Positions 22,335 through 30,880 are shown, numbered from the stretch's first letter. The stretch: DNA of 64,000 nt from Palsa-513 sp036510225 (GCA_036510225.1 DATCEH010000125.1:182056-246055), one strand, 5' to 3'. Notes: a model not told the origin generated them from the sequence alone. Numbers and translations are program-made.

Positions 22335-22811
22335 ATGCGTGCGATCAGCGCGGCTCTTGCCGCGGCAGTAGTGCTCATCGGGATGGCCCTTGGCAGTGCG
22401 CAGGCCGCGCAGCCGCGCGAGGTCGCGCCGGGTGTCTACGTCGACCCCAACTCCCCGGCCGCCAAGGAGTACGCGCTCCCGATCCAGCAGGCCCGCAGCA
22501 CGGGCGCGACTCCCTCGGCGGGAAGCAGTTCCGGGAAGGCCCCCCTGTTCGGAGCCGGAATCGCACGTACCACGACCACTCCGACGACGCGCCCCAAGCC
22601 CCGCCCGCGGTCATCCCGATCGGCCAAGCAGTCCGCGCCGGTCTCCAAGAGCGCGAAGACGCCCCCGCCGTCAGCGCCAGCCGCCGCTGGCTCGTCGGGC
22701 GGCGGCGGCACGCTGGCGCTCGTCGGCGGCGCAGTCGTGATCCTCGCCGTCGGCGGCCTGGGCGGCGTGATCCTCCGCCGCCGCCGATCGCTCGAGCCGA
22801 ACCCGGACTGA
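22335..22811 (+). CDS. Secreted or membrane-anchored Ser/Thr/Pro-rich protein
   Basis: This is a 158-residue protein of unknown function. It has an N-terminal signal peptide (AALAAAVVLIGMALGSAQA), a short conserved-looking REVAPGVYVDPNSPAAKEYA, a low-complexity basic Ser/Thr/Pro linker, and a C-terminal membrane helix (LALVGGAVVILAVGGLGGV) followed by RRRR. That layout resembles wall-spanning anchored proteins, but there is no LPxTG motif. It lies 17 bases after the fusion gene and 10 bases before the epimerase, so it is probably part of the polysaccharide operon. Confidence 0.7.
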   Translation: MRAISAALAAAVVLIGMALGSAQAAQPREVAPGVYVDPNSPAAKEYALPIQQARSTGATPSAGSSSGKAPLFGAGIARTTTTPTTRPKPRPRSSRSAKQSAPVSKSAKTPPPSAPAAAGSSGGGGTLALVGGAVVILAVGGLGGVILRRRRSLEPNPD

Positions 22812-22821
22812 CGGGCCGGGG

Positions 22822-23826
22822 ATGAAGATCCTCATCACAGGTGGTGCGGGCTTCATCGGCTCCCACCTCGCTGACCTGCTGCTCGCCCGAGGACACACGA
22901 TCCACGTTCTGGACGACCTCACGACCGGTGCGATCGAGAACATCCGCCACCTCAAGGACCATCCCGGCTTCGGGTACACGATCGACTCGGCATCCAACAG
23001 CGCGGTGGTCGCCGAGCTCGTCGACGAGGTGGACGCGGTCTGCCACCTTGCTGCCGCCGTCGGCGTCAAGTTGATCGTCGAGAGTCCCGTCCGGACGATC
23101 GAGACGAACGTGCACTGCACGGAGGTCGTGCTCGCCCACGCCAACAAGAAGAAGAAGCCAGTGCTGTTCGCTTCGACGAGCGAGGTCTACGGCAAGAGTC
23201 GGGAGCTGCCGTTTCGCGAGGATGGGGATCTTCAGATGGGCGCGCCCGACGTCGGCCGGTGGGCCTACGCCTGCTCGAAGGCGATCGACGAGTGCCTCGC
23301 GATGGCCTACTGGAAGGAGCGACGGCTGCCGACGATCGTCGCCCGGCTCTTCAACACGGTCGGCCCCCGGCAGACCGGTCGCTACGGGATGGTCGTGCCA
23401 CGGCTGGTCCGCCAGGCGCTCGCCGCCCAGCCGCTGACCGTCTACGGAGACGGTCAGCAGACCCGCTGCTTCTGCCACGTCGGCGACGTCGTCCGCGCGC
23501 TCGCCGATCTGCTCGTCGAGGAGCGGGCCTACGGCGAGGTGATCAACGTCGGGAGCAGCGAGGAGATCTCGATCAGAGATCTCGCCCACGCGATCATCGA
23601 GCAGACCGGCTCACCGTCGGAGGTCGTCCTCGTGCCGTACGCCGAGGCCTACGAGACCGGCTTCGAGGACATGGCGCGACGGGTGCCCGACACCGGCAAG
23701 ATCGCCGGTCTGATCGGCTGGCACGCGACGCTCGGCCTGCGCCAGATCGTCGACGACGTGGCCGCCTATCAGGGTGAGGCGCCGGCCCGCGCGATCTCGG
23801 TCGGTTCGGCGCCGGCCGGCCTCTGA
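22822..23826 (+). CDS. NAD-dependent nucleotide-sugar epimerase/dehydratase
   Basis: This 334-residue extended SDR protein has the NAD-binding TGGAGFIGSHL at residues 6-16, the conserved HLAAAVGVKLIVESP, the catalytic Ser in STSEVYG and the YxxxK motif in WAYACSKAIDE, plus NTVGPRQTGRYGMVVP. These are typical of UDP-glucose 4-epimerase and UDP-glucuronate decarboxylase-like enzymes that make activated sugars in the cytoplasm. Which product it makes cannot be decided. It closes the first polysaccharide locus. Confidence 0.88.
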   Translation: MKILITGGAGFIGSHLADLLLARGHTIHVLDDLTTGAIENIRHLKDHPGFGYTIDSASNSAVVAELVDEVDAVCHLAAAVGVKLIVESPVRTIETNVHCTEVVLAHANKKKKPVLFASTSEVYGKSRELPFREDGDLQMGAPDVGRWAYACSKAIDECLAMAYWKERRLPTIVARLFNTVGPRQTGRYGMVVPRLVRQALAAQPLTVYGDGQQTRCFCHVGDVVRALADLLVEERAYGEVINVGSSEEISIRDLAHAIIEQTGSPSEVVLVPYAEAYETGFEDMARRVPDTGKIAGLIGWHATLGLRQIVDDVAAYQGEAPARAISVGSAPAGL

Positions 23827-23880
23827 CCCGGGTCTCGCTCGACCTCCGCCACTCGGTTCGCTACTCTTTCGATACCAGCG

Positions 23881-24140
23881 AAAGGAGGTGGTCCTACATT
23901 GGTTGACAGTACTTGCGGGACTCTGGAGGTGGCCGGCACCTAGGCCGGAGCAGGCTGGACCCGCCTAGCGGAATCCAACCCGGACCACCGTCGCACCCCG
24001 GCAGCCGGACCTTGTCCCCCCGGCACGCCGCTGCACTCGGACGCGGATCAACCGCGTCCGGGCACCGGCAAATGCCAGTGCGGCTCTGTCCAGCACAGAT
24101 CAAGCGAGGGGCGCCCGTCGAGGCGCCCCTCGTGCTTGAT
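23881..24140 (+). ncRNA. Candidate structured leader or small RNA with perfect Shine-Dalgarno and hairpins
   Basis: The 347 bases between the epimerase and the VOC gene hold no ordinary gene but are highly organised. AAAGGAGGTGGTCC at 23881-23894 matches the reverse complement of a 16S rRNA 3' tail at 13 of 14 positions and precedes a 14-codon ORF. A perfect 9-base stem (24038-24046 with 24052-24060, loop ATCAA) follows. Next is a long hairpin: ATCAAGC (24099-24105) with GCTTGAT (24134-24140), enclosing GAGGGGCGCC (24106-24115) paired with GGCGCCCCTC (24122-24131) with a two-base bulge. The layout resembles a leader-peptide attenuator or a small mRNA with a terminator. I do not recognise a named RNA family. 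Confidence 0.45.
23899..23943 (+). CDS. Candidate 14-codon mini-ORF
   Basis: A TTG start eight bases after AAAGGAGGTG opens a 14-codon frame, MVDSTCGTLEVAGT, that ends at TAG 23941. The ribosome binding site is stronger than that of almost any gene in the window, which argues that ribosomes load here. The peptide has one cysteine and no run of a single amino acid, so a classic amino-acid attenuator is not evident. It could be a leader peptide for the VOC gene at 24174 or an independent microprotein. Confidence 0.4.
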   Translation: MVDSTCGTLEVAGT

Positions 24141-24173
24141 GGGGCGTCTTCCTCCTGCGGTAGCCTTGCGCCC

Positions 24174-24950
24174 ATGCCAGAACGCACGCAGTACACACCT
24201 GGAACGTTCAGCTGGGCCGACCTCGCAACCACCGACCCGGTGGCCGCCAAGGCCTTCTACGGGGAGCTCTTCGGCTGGGTCGCCGAGGACATGCCGGTCG
24301 GCGACGGGGTCTTCTACTCGATGATGCGACTCGACGGGAAGGACGTCGCCGGGATCTCCCCCCAGCCGCAGGCGCAGCGCGAAGCGGGAGTTCCCCCGCT
24401 GTGGAACTCGTACGTCACCGTCGAGAGCGCCGACGCCAGCGCCGCGCGGGCCGCCGAGCTCGGGGCGACGGTCCACGCCGGCCCGTTCGACGTCATGGAT
24501 TCCGGTCGGATGGCGGTGATCGCCGATCCCCAGGGCGCCTACTTCATGGTCTGGGAGAAGCGCGGCCACTTCGGCGCCGGGCTGGTCAACGCGCCCGGAG
24601 CGCTCTGCTGGAACGAGCTCGCGTCTCCCGATCCCCAGGCCTCAGCCGACTTCTACGCGGCGCTCTTCGGCTGGGAGATCTCGCCGATGGACGGCATGCC
24701 GATGGCCTACTTCGTGATCAAGAACGGCGATCGCAGCAACGGCGGCATCACCGAGCTCCCGCCCGGCGTGCCGACCCACTGGCTCGTTTACCTCGCGACC
24801 GAGGAGATCGACGCCGCCATCGCCAAGGCGGAGGAGCTCGGCGCGACGAAGCTGTCCGGTCCGCACGACATCGGGATCGCCAAGTTCGCGGTGATCGCCG
24901 ACCCCCAGGGCGCGGCCTTCGCGCTCTACGCCGGCCAGCTCGACGACTAG
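24174..24950 (+). CDS. VOC family protein (two glyoxalase-like domains)
   Basis: This is a 258-residue protein of two tandem vicinal-oxygen-chelate domains, residues 10-125 and 135-255. Each half begins with a similar segment (FSWADLATTDPVAAKAFYG and LCWNELASPDPQASADFYA) and ends in VIADPQGA followed by F and aromatic residues. Such proteins include hydroxylases, lyases and antibiotic-resistance proteins; these repeats match the group often annotated as a VOC hydroxylase-like protein in actinobacteria. Substrate unknown. ATG 24174 fits the domain start; upstream in-frame sequence belongs to the structured region. Confidence 0.85.
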   Translation: MPERTQYTPGTFSWADLATTDPVAAKAFYGELFGWVAEDMPVGDGVFYSMMRLDGKDVAGISPQPQAQREAGVPPLWNSYVTVESADASAARAAELGATVHAGPFDVMDSGRMAVIADPQGAYFMVWEKRGHFGAGLVNAPGALCWNELASPDPQASADFYAALFGWEISPMDGMPMAYFVIKNGDRSNGGITELPPGVPTHWLVYLATEEIDAAIAKAEELGATKLSGPHDIGIAKFAVIADPQGAAFALYAGQLDD

Positions 24951-24969
24951 GCCGGTCCTCCGGACCGGC
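24951..24969. terminator. Hairpin terminator between convergent genes
   Basis: Immediately after the VOC stop codon, GCCGGTCC (24951-24958) and GGACCGGC (24962-24969) form a perfect 8-base stem with a 3-base loop. It sits between two convergent genes (VOC on plus, HNH on minus), so it can end transcription from both sides. There is no T run, as is usual for high-GC terminators. Confidence 0.6.
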
Positions 24970-24999
24970 TGGTCGCTGCTCGCCGCCGCGGCGCGTGCT

Positions 25000-25596
25000 T
25001 CAGGCCGCGTGCGGAAGGTAGGCGAGCCACGACGGGGGAATCGTCGGGCTCGAGACGTGGATGAAGATCTCCGCGTGGGGGACACGCGGTGCCCGCCGTG
25101 GGTGCATCCCCGCCTGGGCCGGCGTGAGGTCGCCCTTGCGGCGATTGCACGGCGCGCATGACGCGACGATGTTCTCCCAGTCCGACGACCCGCCCTTCGA
25201 CCGGGGGATCACGTGGTCGACGGTCAGGTTCGACCGGACGCCGCAGTACTGGCAGCTCCAGTCGTCCCTGGCGAAGACCGCCCGCCGGGTGATCTTCCGC
25301 CGGTGGGCGTCCCGGGGGAGACGGACGTAGCTGGTCAGCCGGATCACGGTCGGCCTGGCGATCGCCGTGGTCTCCGAGTGGAGCTCCCACTGGGCCCGCT
25401 CGAGGAGCTCGGCCTTCTCCTTGAGCAGGAGGACGACGGCCCGGCGAACCGTGCAGACGTTGATCGGCTCGTAGGTCGCGTTGAGGACGAGCACCCGGCC
25501 GGCTACCACTGCGCTCGGCAGTGGTGACGGTCCGCGTCGCGGGTGCTGCTGGTGGGACGCGGACCCCAGTGGTGCTGGTGGTGCCCCGGTGGCCAT
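25000..25596 (-). CDS. HNH endonuclease family protein
   Basis: This 198-residue protein is a typical actinobacterial HNH nuclease: VLVLNATYEPINVCTVRRA near the N-terminus, then the HNH fold with FARDDWSCQYCG, LTVDHVIPRSKGG, and WENIVASCAPCNRRKG. The two CxxC pairs form the structural zinc site and the DH of VDHV with the later Asn and the CNRRKG region form the metal-dependent active site. ATG 25596 (MATGAPP) is preferred to a longer start at 25692. Cellular role is unknown for this widespread family; it is not linked to a phage here. Confidence 0.85.
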   Translation of the reverse strand: MATGAPPAPLGSASHQQHPRRGPSPLPSAVVAGRVLVLNATYEPINVCTVRRAVVLLLKEKAELLERAQWELHSETTAIARPTVIRLTSYVRLPRDAHRRKITRRAVFARDDWSCQYCGVRSNLTVDHVIPRSKGGSSDWENIVASCAPCNRRKGDLTPAQAGMHPRRAPRVPHAEIFIHVSSPTIPPSWLAYLPHAA

Positions 25597-25651
25597 CGCT
25601 CTGAGCCGCGAGTCTAGCTTGCCGCCCGCCCGGAAGCGATCGGTTGTCCGT

Positions 25652-26518
25652 TCAGACGACCGGGAGCCCGCCGACCGTCGCGGCTCCGGCATAGGAGCCG
25701 AGCACGCGGACGTCCTCGCAATGGCCGCGCAGACCGTCGATCGCCTCGGTCACCGTCGGCGAGTCCAGCGCGCCGAGCAGGTCGGCGAAGAACATGTAGT
25801 GGCCGAGGCCGGCCCGGTGCGGTCGGGATTCGATCCGCGTCATGTTGATCTCCCGATCGGAGATCTCCCCGAGGCAGCGAACCAGCCAGCCCGGCGACTC
25901 GTCGCCGGCGCCCCAGAAGACGATCGACGTCTTGGCCGGGCCGGCGCCGGCGGGAATCGCGGCCCCGGACGGTGCGAGCCAGACGAAACGCGTCTGGTTG
26001 CCCTCCTCGTCGTCGACCCCGTCGAGCAGGATCCGCCCGCCGTAGAGCTCGGCCGCCAGGCGGTTGCCGAGCGCGGCGTGCGGGAGGACGGGATCGGCCA
26101 CGACGCTGCGTACGGCGTCGGCCGTCGAGTTGGCCGAGACGACACGCGCGCCGGTCAGGCGGGTGCGCAGGAAGCGGGCGCACTGGGCGTTGGCCTGCGG
26201 ATGGGAGTAGACGGTCTGGATCGACTCGAGCGGGATCTCACGCCCGGCGATCAGGCAGTTGCGGATCGCCAGCACAGTCTCGCCGACGATCCGCACGTCG
26301 CTCGCGTCGCTCGCCAGCGCGTCGAGCGTCACGTCGACCGATCCCTCGAGCGAGTTCTCGATCGGCACCAGTGCCCGGTCGACCGTACGGTCGTGGACGG
26401 CCATCACCGTGTCGTAGATCGTCGCAAGCCCGGTCGTGCTCGCCCCGTCGGGGATCCCGGCGGCGAGCAGGGCCTGGTGGGAGTAGGTCCCCTCCGGCCC
26501 GAGGAAGCCGATCCGCAT
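25652..26518 (-). CDS. pheA: Prephenate dehydratase
   Basis: This 288-residue enzyme converts prephenate to phenylpyruvate in phenylalanine synthesis. The N-terminal MRIGFLGPEGTYSHQAL and VPIENSLEGSV are substrate-site motifs; NQTRFVWL carries the catalytic Thr-Arg-Phe. The C-terminal ACT domain has RIESRPHRAGLGHYMFFADLLG, the ESRP motif that binds phenylalanine for feedback inhibition. It is the monofunctional form with no chorismate mutase domain. It is followed by the HNH gene and preceded by a DUF4446 gene only 6 bases away. Confidence 0.95.
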   Translation of the reverse strand: MRIGFLGPEGTYSHQALLAAGIPDGASTTGLATIYDTVMAVHDRTVDRALVPIENSLEGSVDVTLDALASDASDVRIVGETVLAIRNCLIAGREIPLESIQTVYSHPQANAQCARFLRTRLTGARVVSANSTADAVRSVVADPVLPHAALGNRLAAELYGGRILLDGVDDEEGNQTRFVWLAPSGAAIPAGAGPAKTSIVFWGAGDESPGWLVRCLGEISDREINMTRIESRPHRAGLGHYMFFADLLGALDSPTVTEAIDGLRGHCEDVRVLGSYAGAATVGGLPVV

Positions 26519-26524
26519 GCCCGG

Positions 26525-27028
26525 CTACCTGCCGCCGCCGAGGGCCAGGCGCAGGGCGTCCTGCTCCTCGGGCGAGAGCTCCAGCTCGCTCTTGCCGTCG
26601 TGGACCTGCTTGGCGTAGATCCGCGCCTGGTCGCGATGGTGGATCGACGAGAGCACGATGCCCGAGCGGGTGTCGTCGAGCAGGGCGATCGACAGCGACT
26701 GGCGGCCTGACATCTCGTTGTAGGCGTCGTAGCGGACGAGCGCCCGGTGGGTGACCGCGCCCGAGAGGCGGACCTCGGCCTCGGCGAGCCGGCCGTCGAG
26801 CGTCGTCGCGACCGCCTCGACCCAGTCGCGCAGCGCCCCGAAAGCCGCCTGGAGCTCGACCGCGTGGTCGACCAGATCGGCGTCCCCGCGCTCGCCGAGG
26901 ACGGCCTGCTGGCCGGCGCGGAGGCGGCGAACGGTCAGGGCGAGCGTGCCGCAGGCGACGAGCGCGACGAGGGCGCCGCCGGCGCCGACGAGGGCGGCGA
27001 CTCCCTGCGCCGAGGAGAGCGTGTTCAC
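26525..27028 (-). CDS. DUF4446 family membrane protein
   Basis: This is a 167-residue protein with one N-terminal membrane helix (ALVGAGGALVALVACGTLALTV), a coiled-coil-like middle and the DUF4446 core RYDAYNEMSGRQSLSIALLDD, SGIVLSSIHHRDQARIYAK. The family is widespread in Gram-positives and of unknown function. Positioned 6 bases before pheA, it is probably cotranscribed, but a metabolic link is not implied. Confidence 0.8.
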   Translation of the reverse strand: MNTLSSAQGVAALVGAGGALVALVACGTLALTVRRLRAGQQAVLGERGDADLVDHAVELQAAFGALRDWVEAVATTLDGRLAEAEVRLSGAVTHRALVRYDAYNEMSGRQSLSIALLDDTRSGIVLSSIHHRDQARIYAKQVHDGKSELELSPEEQDALRLALGGGR

Positions 27029-27074
27029 CCCTGCAACGGTATCCGGTGAGCCCGCGGACGGACGGCGGAAGGCA

Positions 27075-28175
27075 TCAGTGGCTGAAGTCGGCGAGGTAGG
27101 TCATCGTGTTGTTGGACTTGTCCTTCTCCCCGAGCACCGGCTCGACCTGGGCGACCAGCCTGACCGTCACGCCGACCGGCGGGGTTCCGTTGAGGCCCAT
27201 CGTCACCGTCGTGTCGGTCATCGACTTCGTGTTGATCGTCTTCGTCGTGACCAGTGGCTTCGTCCCGGCGGCGCCCTCGATCTTCAGCTCGACGACGACT
27301 CCGGTCTCGTCGTTCTGACCCTGATTGGCGACCAGCAGGCTGAAGCTCGGGGCGGGCGTCAGCTTGATCGGGTTGACTGCCATGTTCTGCTTGAGCGCCG
27401 TCCCGCCGAGCGAGACCGACAGCAGCCCGTGGCCGTGGGTTCCCGCCTTGGCCGCGCCGGTCGCCGTCGTTCCGCCGGCGTTGCCGAGCATCCGCTGGGT
27501 CACGGTCTGCGGGGTGAGCCAGCCGAGGTCGGGCAGGAAGCGGCTCGTGCTGACCGTCTGGTCGGTGATGCCCTGTCCGGCGAGCGTCTGCGAGATCAGC
27601 GGGACGACGCGCTCGGCGTAGACCACATCCGACGCGAGGAAGGCCTGCATCTCGGCGGCGATCTCGTCGGTCGCGGTCGCTGCGCTGTCGGTGCCGAGGG
27701 CCGACGGGATGTCGTTGGCGATCGTCTGGAGGGCCTCGGCCCGGAGGTCGAGCGCGAGCAGGAGGTTCTGCTGGGCCCCGGCCATCTGGCTGGGGACGCT
27801 GAGCCCGCGGGCGTCGGAGGCCTCGAGCGCAGCCGACACGCGGTAGGAGTTGACGTCGTCGCCGACGTTCGGCTGGCCGGTGTTTGCGGCGTCGGCCAGG
27901 ATCTTGAAGAGCGGCGCCGAGATCTGGGCCTCGTCGCTTGCGATCGTCGAGACCTTCTCGTTGTAGGCGCGCAGGGCGGAGTCGCGCTTGCCGTTGAGGT
28001 AGCCGCGGACGGCGAGCCCGATGATCAGCACGAGGACCAGCCCGCCGACGCCGGCGACGGCGCGGCGGATCAGCAGCGTGCGGTCATCGACGCCGGGGGT
28101 CCGCCCTGACGCGATGCTGCGCGGACGCGGTGCTTTCGGGTTGCGGGGCCGACCGCCTTGGTCGTCGAACGACAA
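27075..28175 (-). CDS. Membrane-anchored protein with C-terminal Ig-like (CARDB-type) domain
   Basis: This 366-residue protein has a cytosolic basic N-terminus, one membrane helix (AVAGVGGLVLVLIIGLAV, about residues 40-60), a helical outer region (about 65-225) and a beta-rich C-terminal domain, PSFSLLVANQGQNDETGVVV to DKSNNTMTYLADF, resembling CARDB/Ig-like adhesion folds. The TTG at 28175 was chosen because AAGGAG lies five bases upstream; a longer frame to 28256 has no site. It is divergent from the kinase at 28306 and precedes DUF4446. Function unknown; an outer sensor or scaffold is possible. Confidence 0.65.
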   Translation of the reverse strand: MSFDDQGGRPRNPKAPRPRSIASGRTPGVDDRTLLIRRAVAGVGGLVLVLIIGLAVRGYLNGKRDSALRAYNEKVSTIASDEAQISAPLFKILADAANTGQPNVGDDVNSYRVSAALEASDARGLSVPSQMAGAQQNLLLALDLRAEALQTIANDIPSALGTDSAATATDEIAAEMQAFLASDVVYAERVVPLISQTLAGQGITDQTVSTSRFLPDLGWLTPQTVTQRMLGNAGGTTATGAAKAGTHGHGLLSVSLGGTALKQNMAVNPIKLTPAPSFSLLVANQGQNDETGVVVELKIEGAAGTKPLVTTKTINTKSMTDTTVTMGLNGTPPVGVTVRLVAQVEPVLGEKDKSNNTMTYLADFSH

Positions 28176-28305
28176 GTTGGCTCCTTGGCGGAGGTGGGGA
28201 GCGAGAACTATGACGGGGGCGCCTCGGGCACTCCCGTGCTGCAAGTTTCCCGTCATCGCCGACCGTCAGGCAGGGTAGCGCTACGGCGGCGACGAACGCG
28301 GGCCG

Positions 28306-29988
28306 GTGAAGACCGATTCCCGCCGGCTCGTCCTCGACCGGTACACGCTCCTCGAGCGGCTGGGGGCTGGCGCGTTCGGGACGGTCTGGCTGGCCCACGA
28401 CGAGCAGCTCCAGCGCGAGGTCGCGATCAAGCGGATCCAGCGGAGCTCCGACGACGGGCGGGAGGAGCGTCGCCGGGCCAAGCGGGAGGCGATCGCCGCG
28501 GCTCGTCTGAGCCACCCGGCGATCGTCGCCCTGTATGAGGCCGGTGCCGACGAGGACGCGTACTACCTGGTCTCCGAGCCGGTCCGCGGATCCAGCCTGG
28601 CCGAGCTGTTCGCCAGTCGTCGGATCGGCGACCGGGAGCTCCTGCGCGTCGGCGCGGTGCTCTGCGAGGCGCTCGCCCACGCGCACGCCCGCGGCGTCGT
28701 CCACCGGGACGTAAAGCCACAGAACGTGATCGTCCCGGTCGAGCCGACGGCCGGCGGGGCCCCGGCCAAGCTGACCGACTTCGGCGTCGCCCGGATCGCC
28801 GGTGACCAGCCGCTGACGCGAACCGGTGACGTCATCGGGACGTTCGCCTACATGGCTCCCGAGCAGGCCCAGGGCCGGACGGCGGACGCGGCGTCGGACC
28901 TCTACTCGCTGGCGCTGACGATCTACGAGGGCCTCGCCGGCTTCAACCCCGTCCGGGGGGCGACGCCGGCGCTGACCGCCCGACTCCAGGGGGAGGGGGT
29001 GCGCCAGCTGGAGCGGGAGCGCTCGGACCTTCCGCGGGGGCTCTGCCGGTCGATCGACCGCGCGCTCAGCGTCGATCCGGCCCGCCGGGGCTCGCTTGTC
29101 GAGCTGCGTGCGGCATGTGCCTCGGCCCTCGCGGGCGAGCTCCCGCGTTCCCGCCGCGCCGCGCCCCGTGCGGTCCGGCCGGGCCAGCTGAGCGTCCCGC
29201 GCCAGGTCCGCGCGATCGGTGGCCTGGCAGCCGGGGCGTTCGCCTTCGCCCTGTTGACGAGTCAGCCGGGGCTGGCCGGCGCGCAGACCCGGCTGTGGGT
29301 CGCCGCGGCCGCGGCGATCGCGGTCGGCCTGCTGCCGCGGGTGGGCTGGCTCGCACTCGGGCTGATGCTCGTCGCCTGGCTGGGCGTCGACGGCGACCCG
29401 GGGACGGCGGTGCTCGTCGCCCTCGCGCTGGCGCCGGTGCCGACCGTCCTGCGCTCGACGCCCTGGCTGTGGTGCGCGCCGGCCCTGGCGCCGCTGCTCG
29501 GCCTGCTCGGGCTAGCACTCGCGTTCCCGGCGCTCGTCGCGCGGCTGGGCGGGGTCTGGCAGCGGAGCGCGCTCGGCGCGCTCGGCGTCTGGTGGCTGAT
29601 CCTGGCCGAGGCGGCGTTCGGCCGGCGGCTGCTGTTCGGCGTCCCGGCCGGGGTCTCGCCGCCGCAGGGCTGGAGGGACCTGCCGCTCGAGGCGATCGCC
29701 CACGCCGTCGTTCCGTTGTTGATCGGCGCCGAGCTGCTGCTCGGGGTGCTCTGGTCACTGGCCGCCGTGGTCGCCCCGTTCGTGGTCGGCGGCCCGTCGC
29801 TGACACGTCGGGCGCTGGGTGCGATCGCCTGGGCGACGGCCCTGATCGCGACGACCGGCCTGGTCGGCGAAGGGGTCGGATCGGTGCGCACGACGTCGCT
29901 CCTCGGCGGGGGTGCGCTGGCACTCGCGATCGCCGTGCTGCCGACCGCGGGACGGTCCACGGGGCGCACGGCTCACGGCGTTCCGTAG
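28306..29988 (+). CDS. Ser/Thr protein kinase with polytopic membrane C-terminus
   Basis: This is a 560-residue protein with a complete Hanks-type kinase domain (about 1-275): G-loop RLGAGAFGTVW, Lys in VAIKRI, HRDVKPQN with HRD at 133-135, DFG at 158-160, and MAPEQAQG. Instead of the usual single helix and outer sensor, residues 300-550 contain about eight hydrophobic segments with short loops. It starts the signalling operon that continues with fhaA, fhaB and pstP, so those proteins are candidate substrates and antagonist. GTG 28306 begins ten residues before the fold. Confidence 0.85.
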   Translation: MKTDSRRLVLDRYTLLERLGAGAFGTVWLAHDEQLQREVAIKRIQRSSDDGREERRRAKREAIAAARLSHPAIVALYEAGADEDAYYLVSEPVRGSSLAELFASRRIGDRELLRVGAVLCEALAHAHARGVVHRDVKPQNVIVPVEPTAGGAPAKLTDFGVARIAGDQPLTRTGDVIGTFAYMAPEQAQGRTADAASDLYSLALTIYEGLAGFNPVRGATPALTARLQGEGVRQLERERSDLPRGLCRSIDRALSVDPARRGSLVELRAACASALAGELPRSRRAAPRAVRPGQLSVPRQVRAIGGLAAGAFAFALLTSQPGLAGAQTRLWVAAAAAIAVGLLPRVGWLALGLMLVAWLGVDGDPGTAVLVALALAPVPTVLRSTPWLWCAPALAPLLGLLGLALAFPALVARLGGVWQRSALGALGVWWLILAEAAFGRRLLFGVPAGVSPPQGWRDLPLEAIAHAVVPLLIGAELLLGVLWSLAAVVAPFVVGGPSLTRRALGAIAWATALIATTGLVGEGVGSVRTTSLLGGGALALAIAVLPTAGRSTGRTAHGVP

Positions 29989-30057
29989 CATGACCATTGG
30001 CCAGCGGGCCGGCCGTCGGCCGGCCGACGGTGTCCGCAACGAACAGCGCATGACACG

Positions 30058-30864
30058 ATGAGCGTCCTCCGGAGCCTCGAGACCAAGATCGCCGGCCTTG
30101 TCGAGGGCGCGTTCGGACGTGCCTTTCGCTCTGAGATCAAACCCGTCGAGCTGGCCCGCCGGCTGGCCCACGAGTGCGACGACCATCGCACGGTGTCCCT
30201 GGAGCGGGTCTACGTACCACACGAGTACGTGATCTGGCTCTCGGCCGAGGACCGCGCGCACTACGCCGGTCTCGAGCAGGCGCTGGCCGAGGAGCTGAGC
30301 GTGTCGCTGCTCGAGCACGCCCGGTCGGAGGGGCTCACGCTGGTCGCCCGCCCGGCGATCGACTTCCGGACCGACGAGCGGTTGGCGCTCGGCGACTGCG
30401 GGATCCAGGCCCAGCCGTTCGGCCCGCCGGCGCAGGCGGCACCGCCGGCGGTGGCGCCGGCCGGCTGGTACCCGCCCGATGACGCTCCCGACGATCACGG
30501 CGACGTCGGCAGCGGCGGCACGATGGTCTTCTCGAGCGCCGAGCGATACGCCGCGCCCCTACAGGCCGCCCGTTCGGTGAGACCCCGGCGGACGCTCGTC
30601 GTCGTCGAGGGCCGCCGGGTACTGATCGGCCCGCAGGGGGCGGTGCTCGGTCGCGCGCACGAGTGCGACGTCCAGATCGCGAGCACCGACGTCTCGCGAC
30701 GCCACGCGGAGATTCGCCCGGACGGGGCCGGCTGGACGATTCGCGATCTCGGCTCGACGAACGGGGTACGCGTCAACGACCGGCCGGTGCGCGGGCTGGA
30801 GAGTCTCCACCCGGGCGATCAGATCGAGCTCGGCACGGTGTCGGCCGTGTTCAAGGTCGAGTAG
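30058..30864 (+). CDS. fhaA: FhaA-like protein (DUF3662 and FHA domains)
   Basis: This 268-residue protein has an N-terminal DUF3662 domain (MSVLRSLETKIAGLVEGAFG to about residue 118), a flexible Pro-rich linker, and a C-terminal FHA domain (about 180-268) with VLGRAHECDVQIASTDVSRRHAEI and DLGSTNGVRVN. FHA domains bind phosphothreonine; in mycobacteria FhaA is bound by the phosphorylated PknB pathway and regulates wall synthesis. The gene order here is the same as there. Confidence 0.9.
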   Translation: MSVLRSLETKIAGLVEGAFGRAFRSEIKPVELARRLAHECDDHRTVSLERVYVPHEYVIWLSAEDRAHYAGLEQALAEELSVSLLEHARSEGLTLVARPAIDFRTDERLALGDCGIQAQPFGPPAQAAPPAVAPAGWYPPDDAPDDHGDVGSGGTMVFSSAERYAAPLQAARSVRPRRTLVVVEGRRVLIGPQGAVLGRAHECDVQIASTDVSRRHAEIRPDGAGWTIRDLGSTNGVRVNDRPVRGLESLHPGDQIELGTVSAVFKVE

Positions 30865-30880
30865 TGCGGAGCCCTGGCCC

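Noticed and set aside
24015..24020. C-run suggesting a 6C RNA
   Set aside because: Only one run of six C residues is present and it is not in the two-hairpin arrangement of that family.
25224..25234. GGTTCGACC-like string resembling a tRNA T-arm
   Set aside because: It lies inside the HNH gene and has no cloverleaf, anticodon arm or acceptor stem around it.
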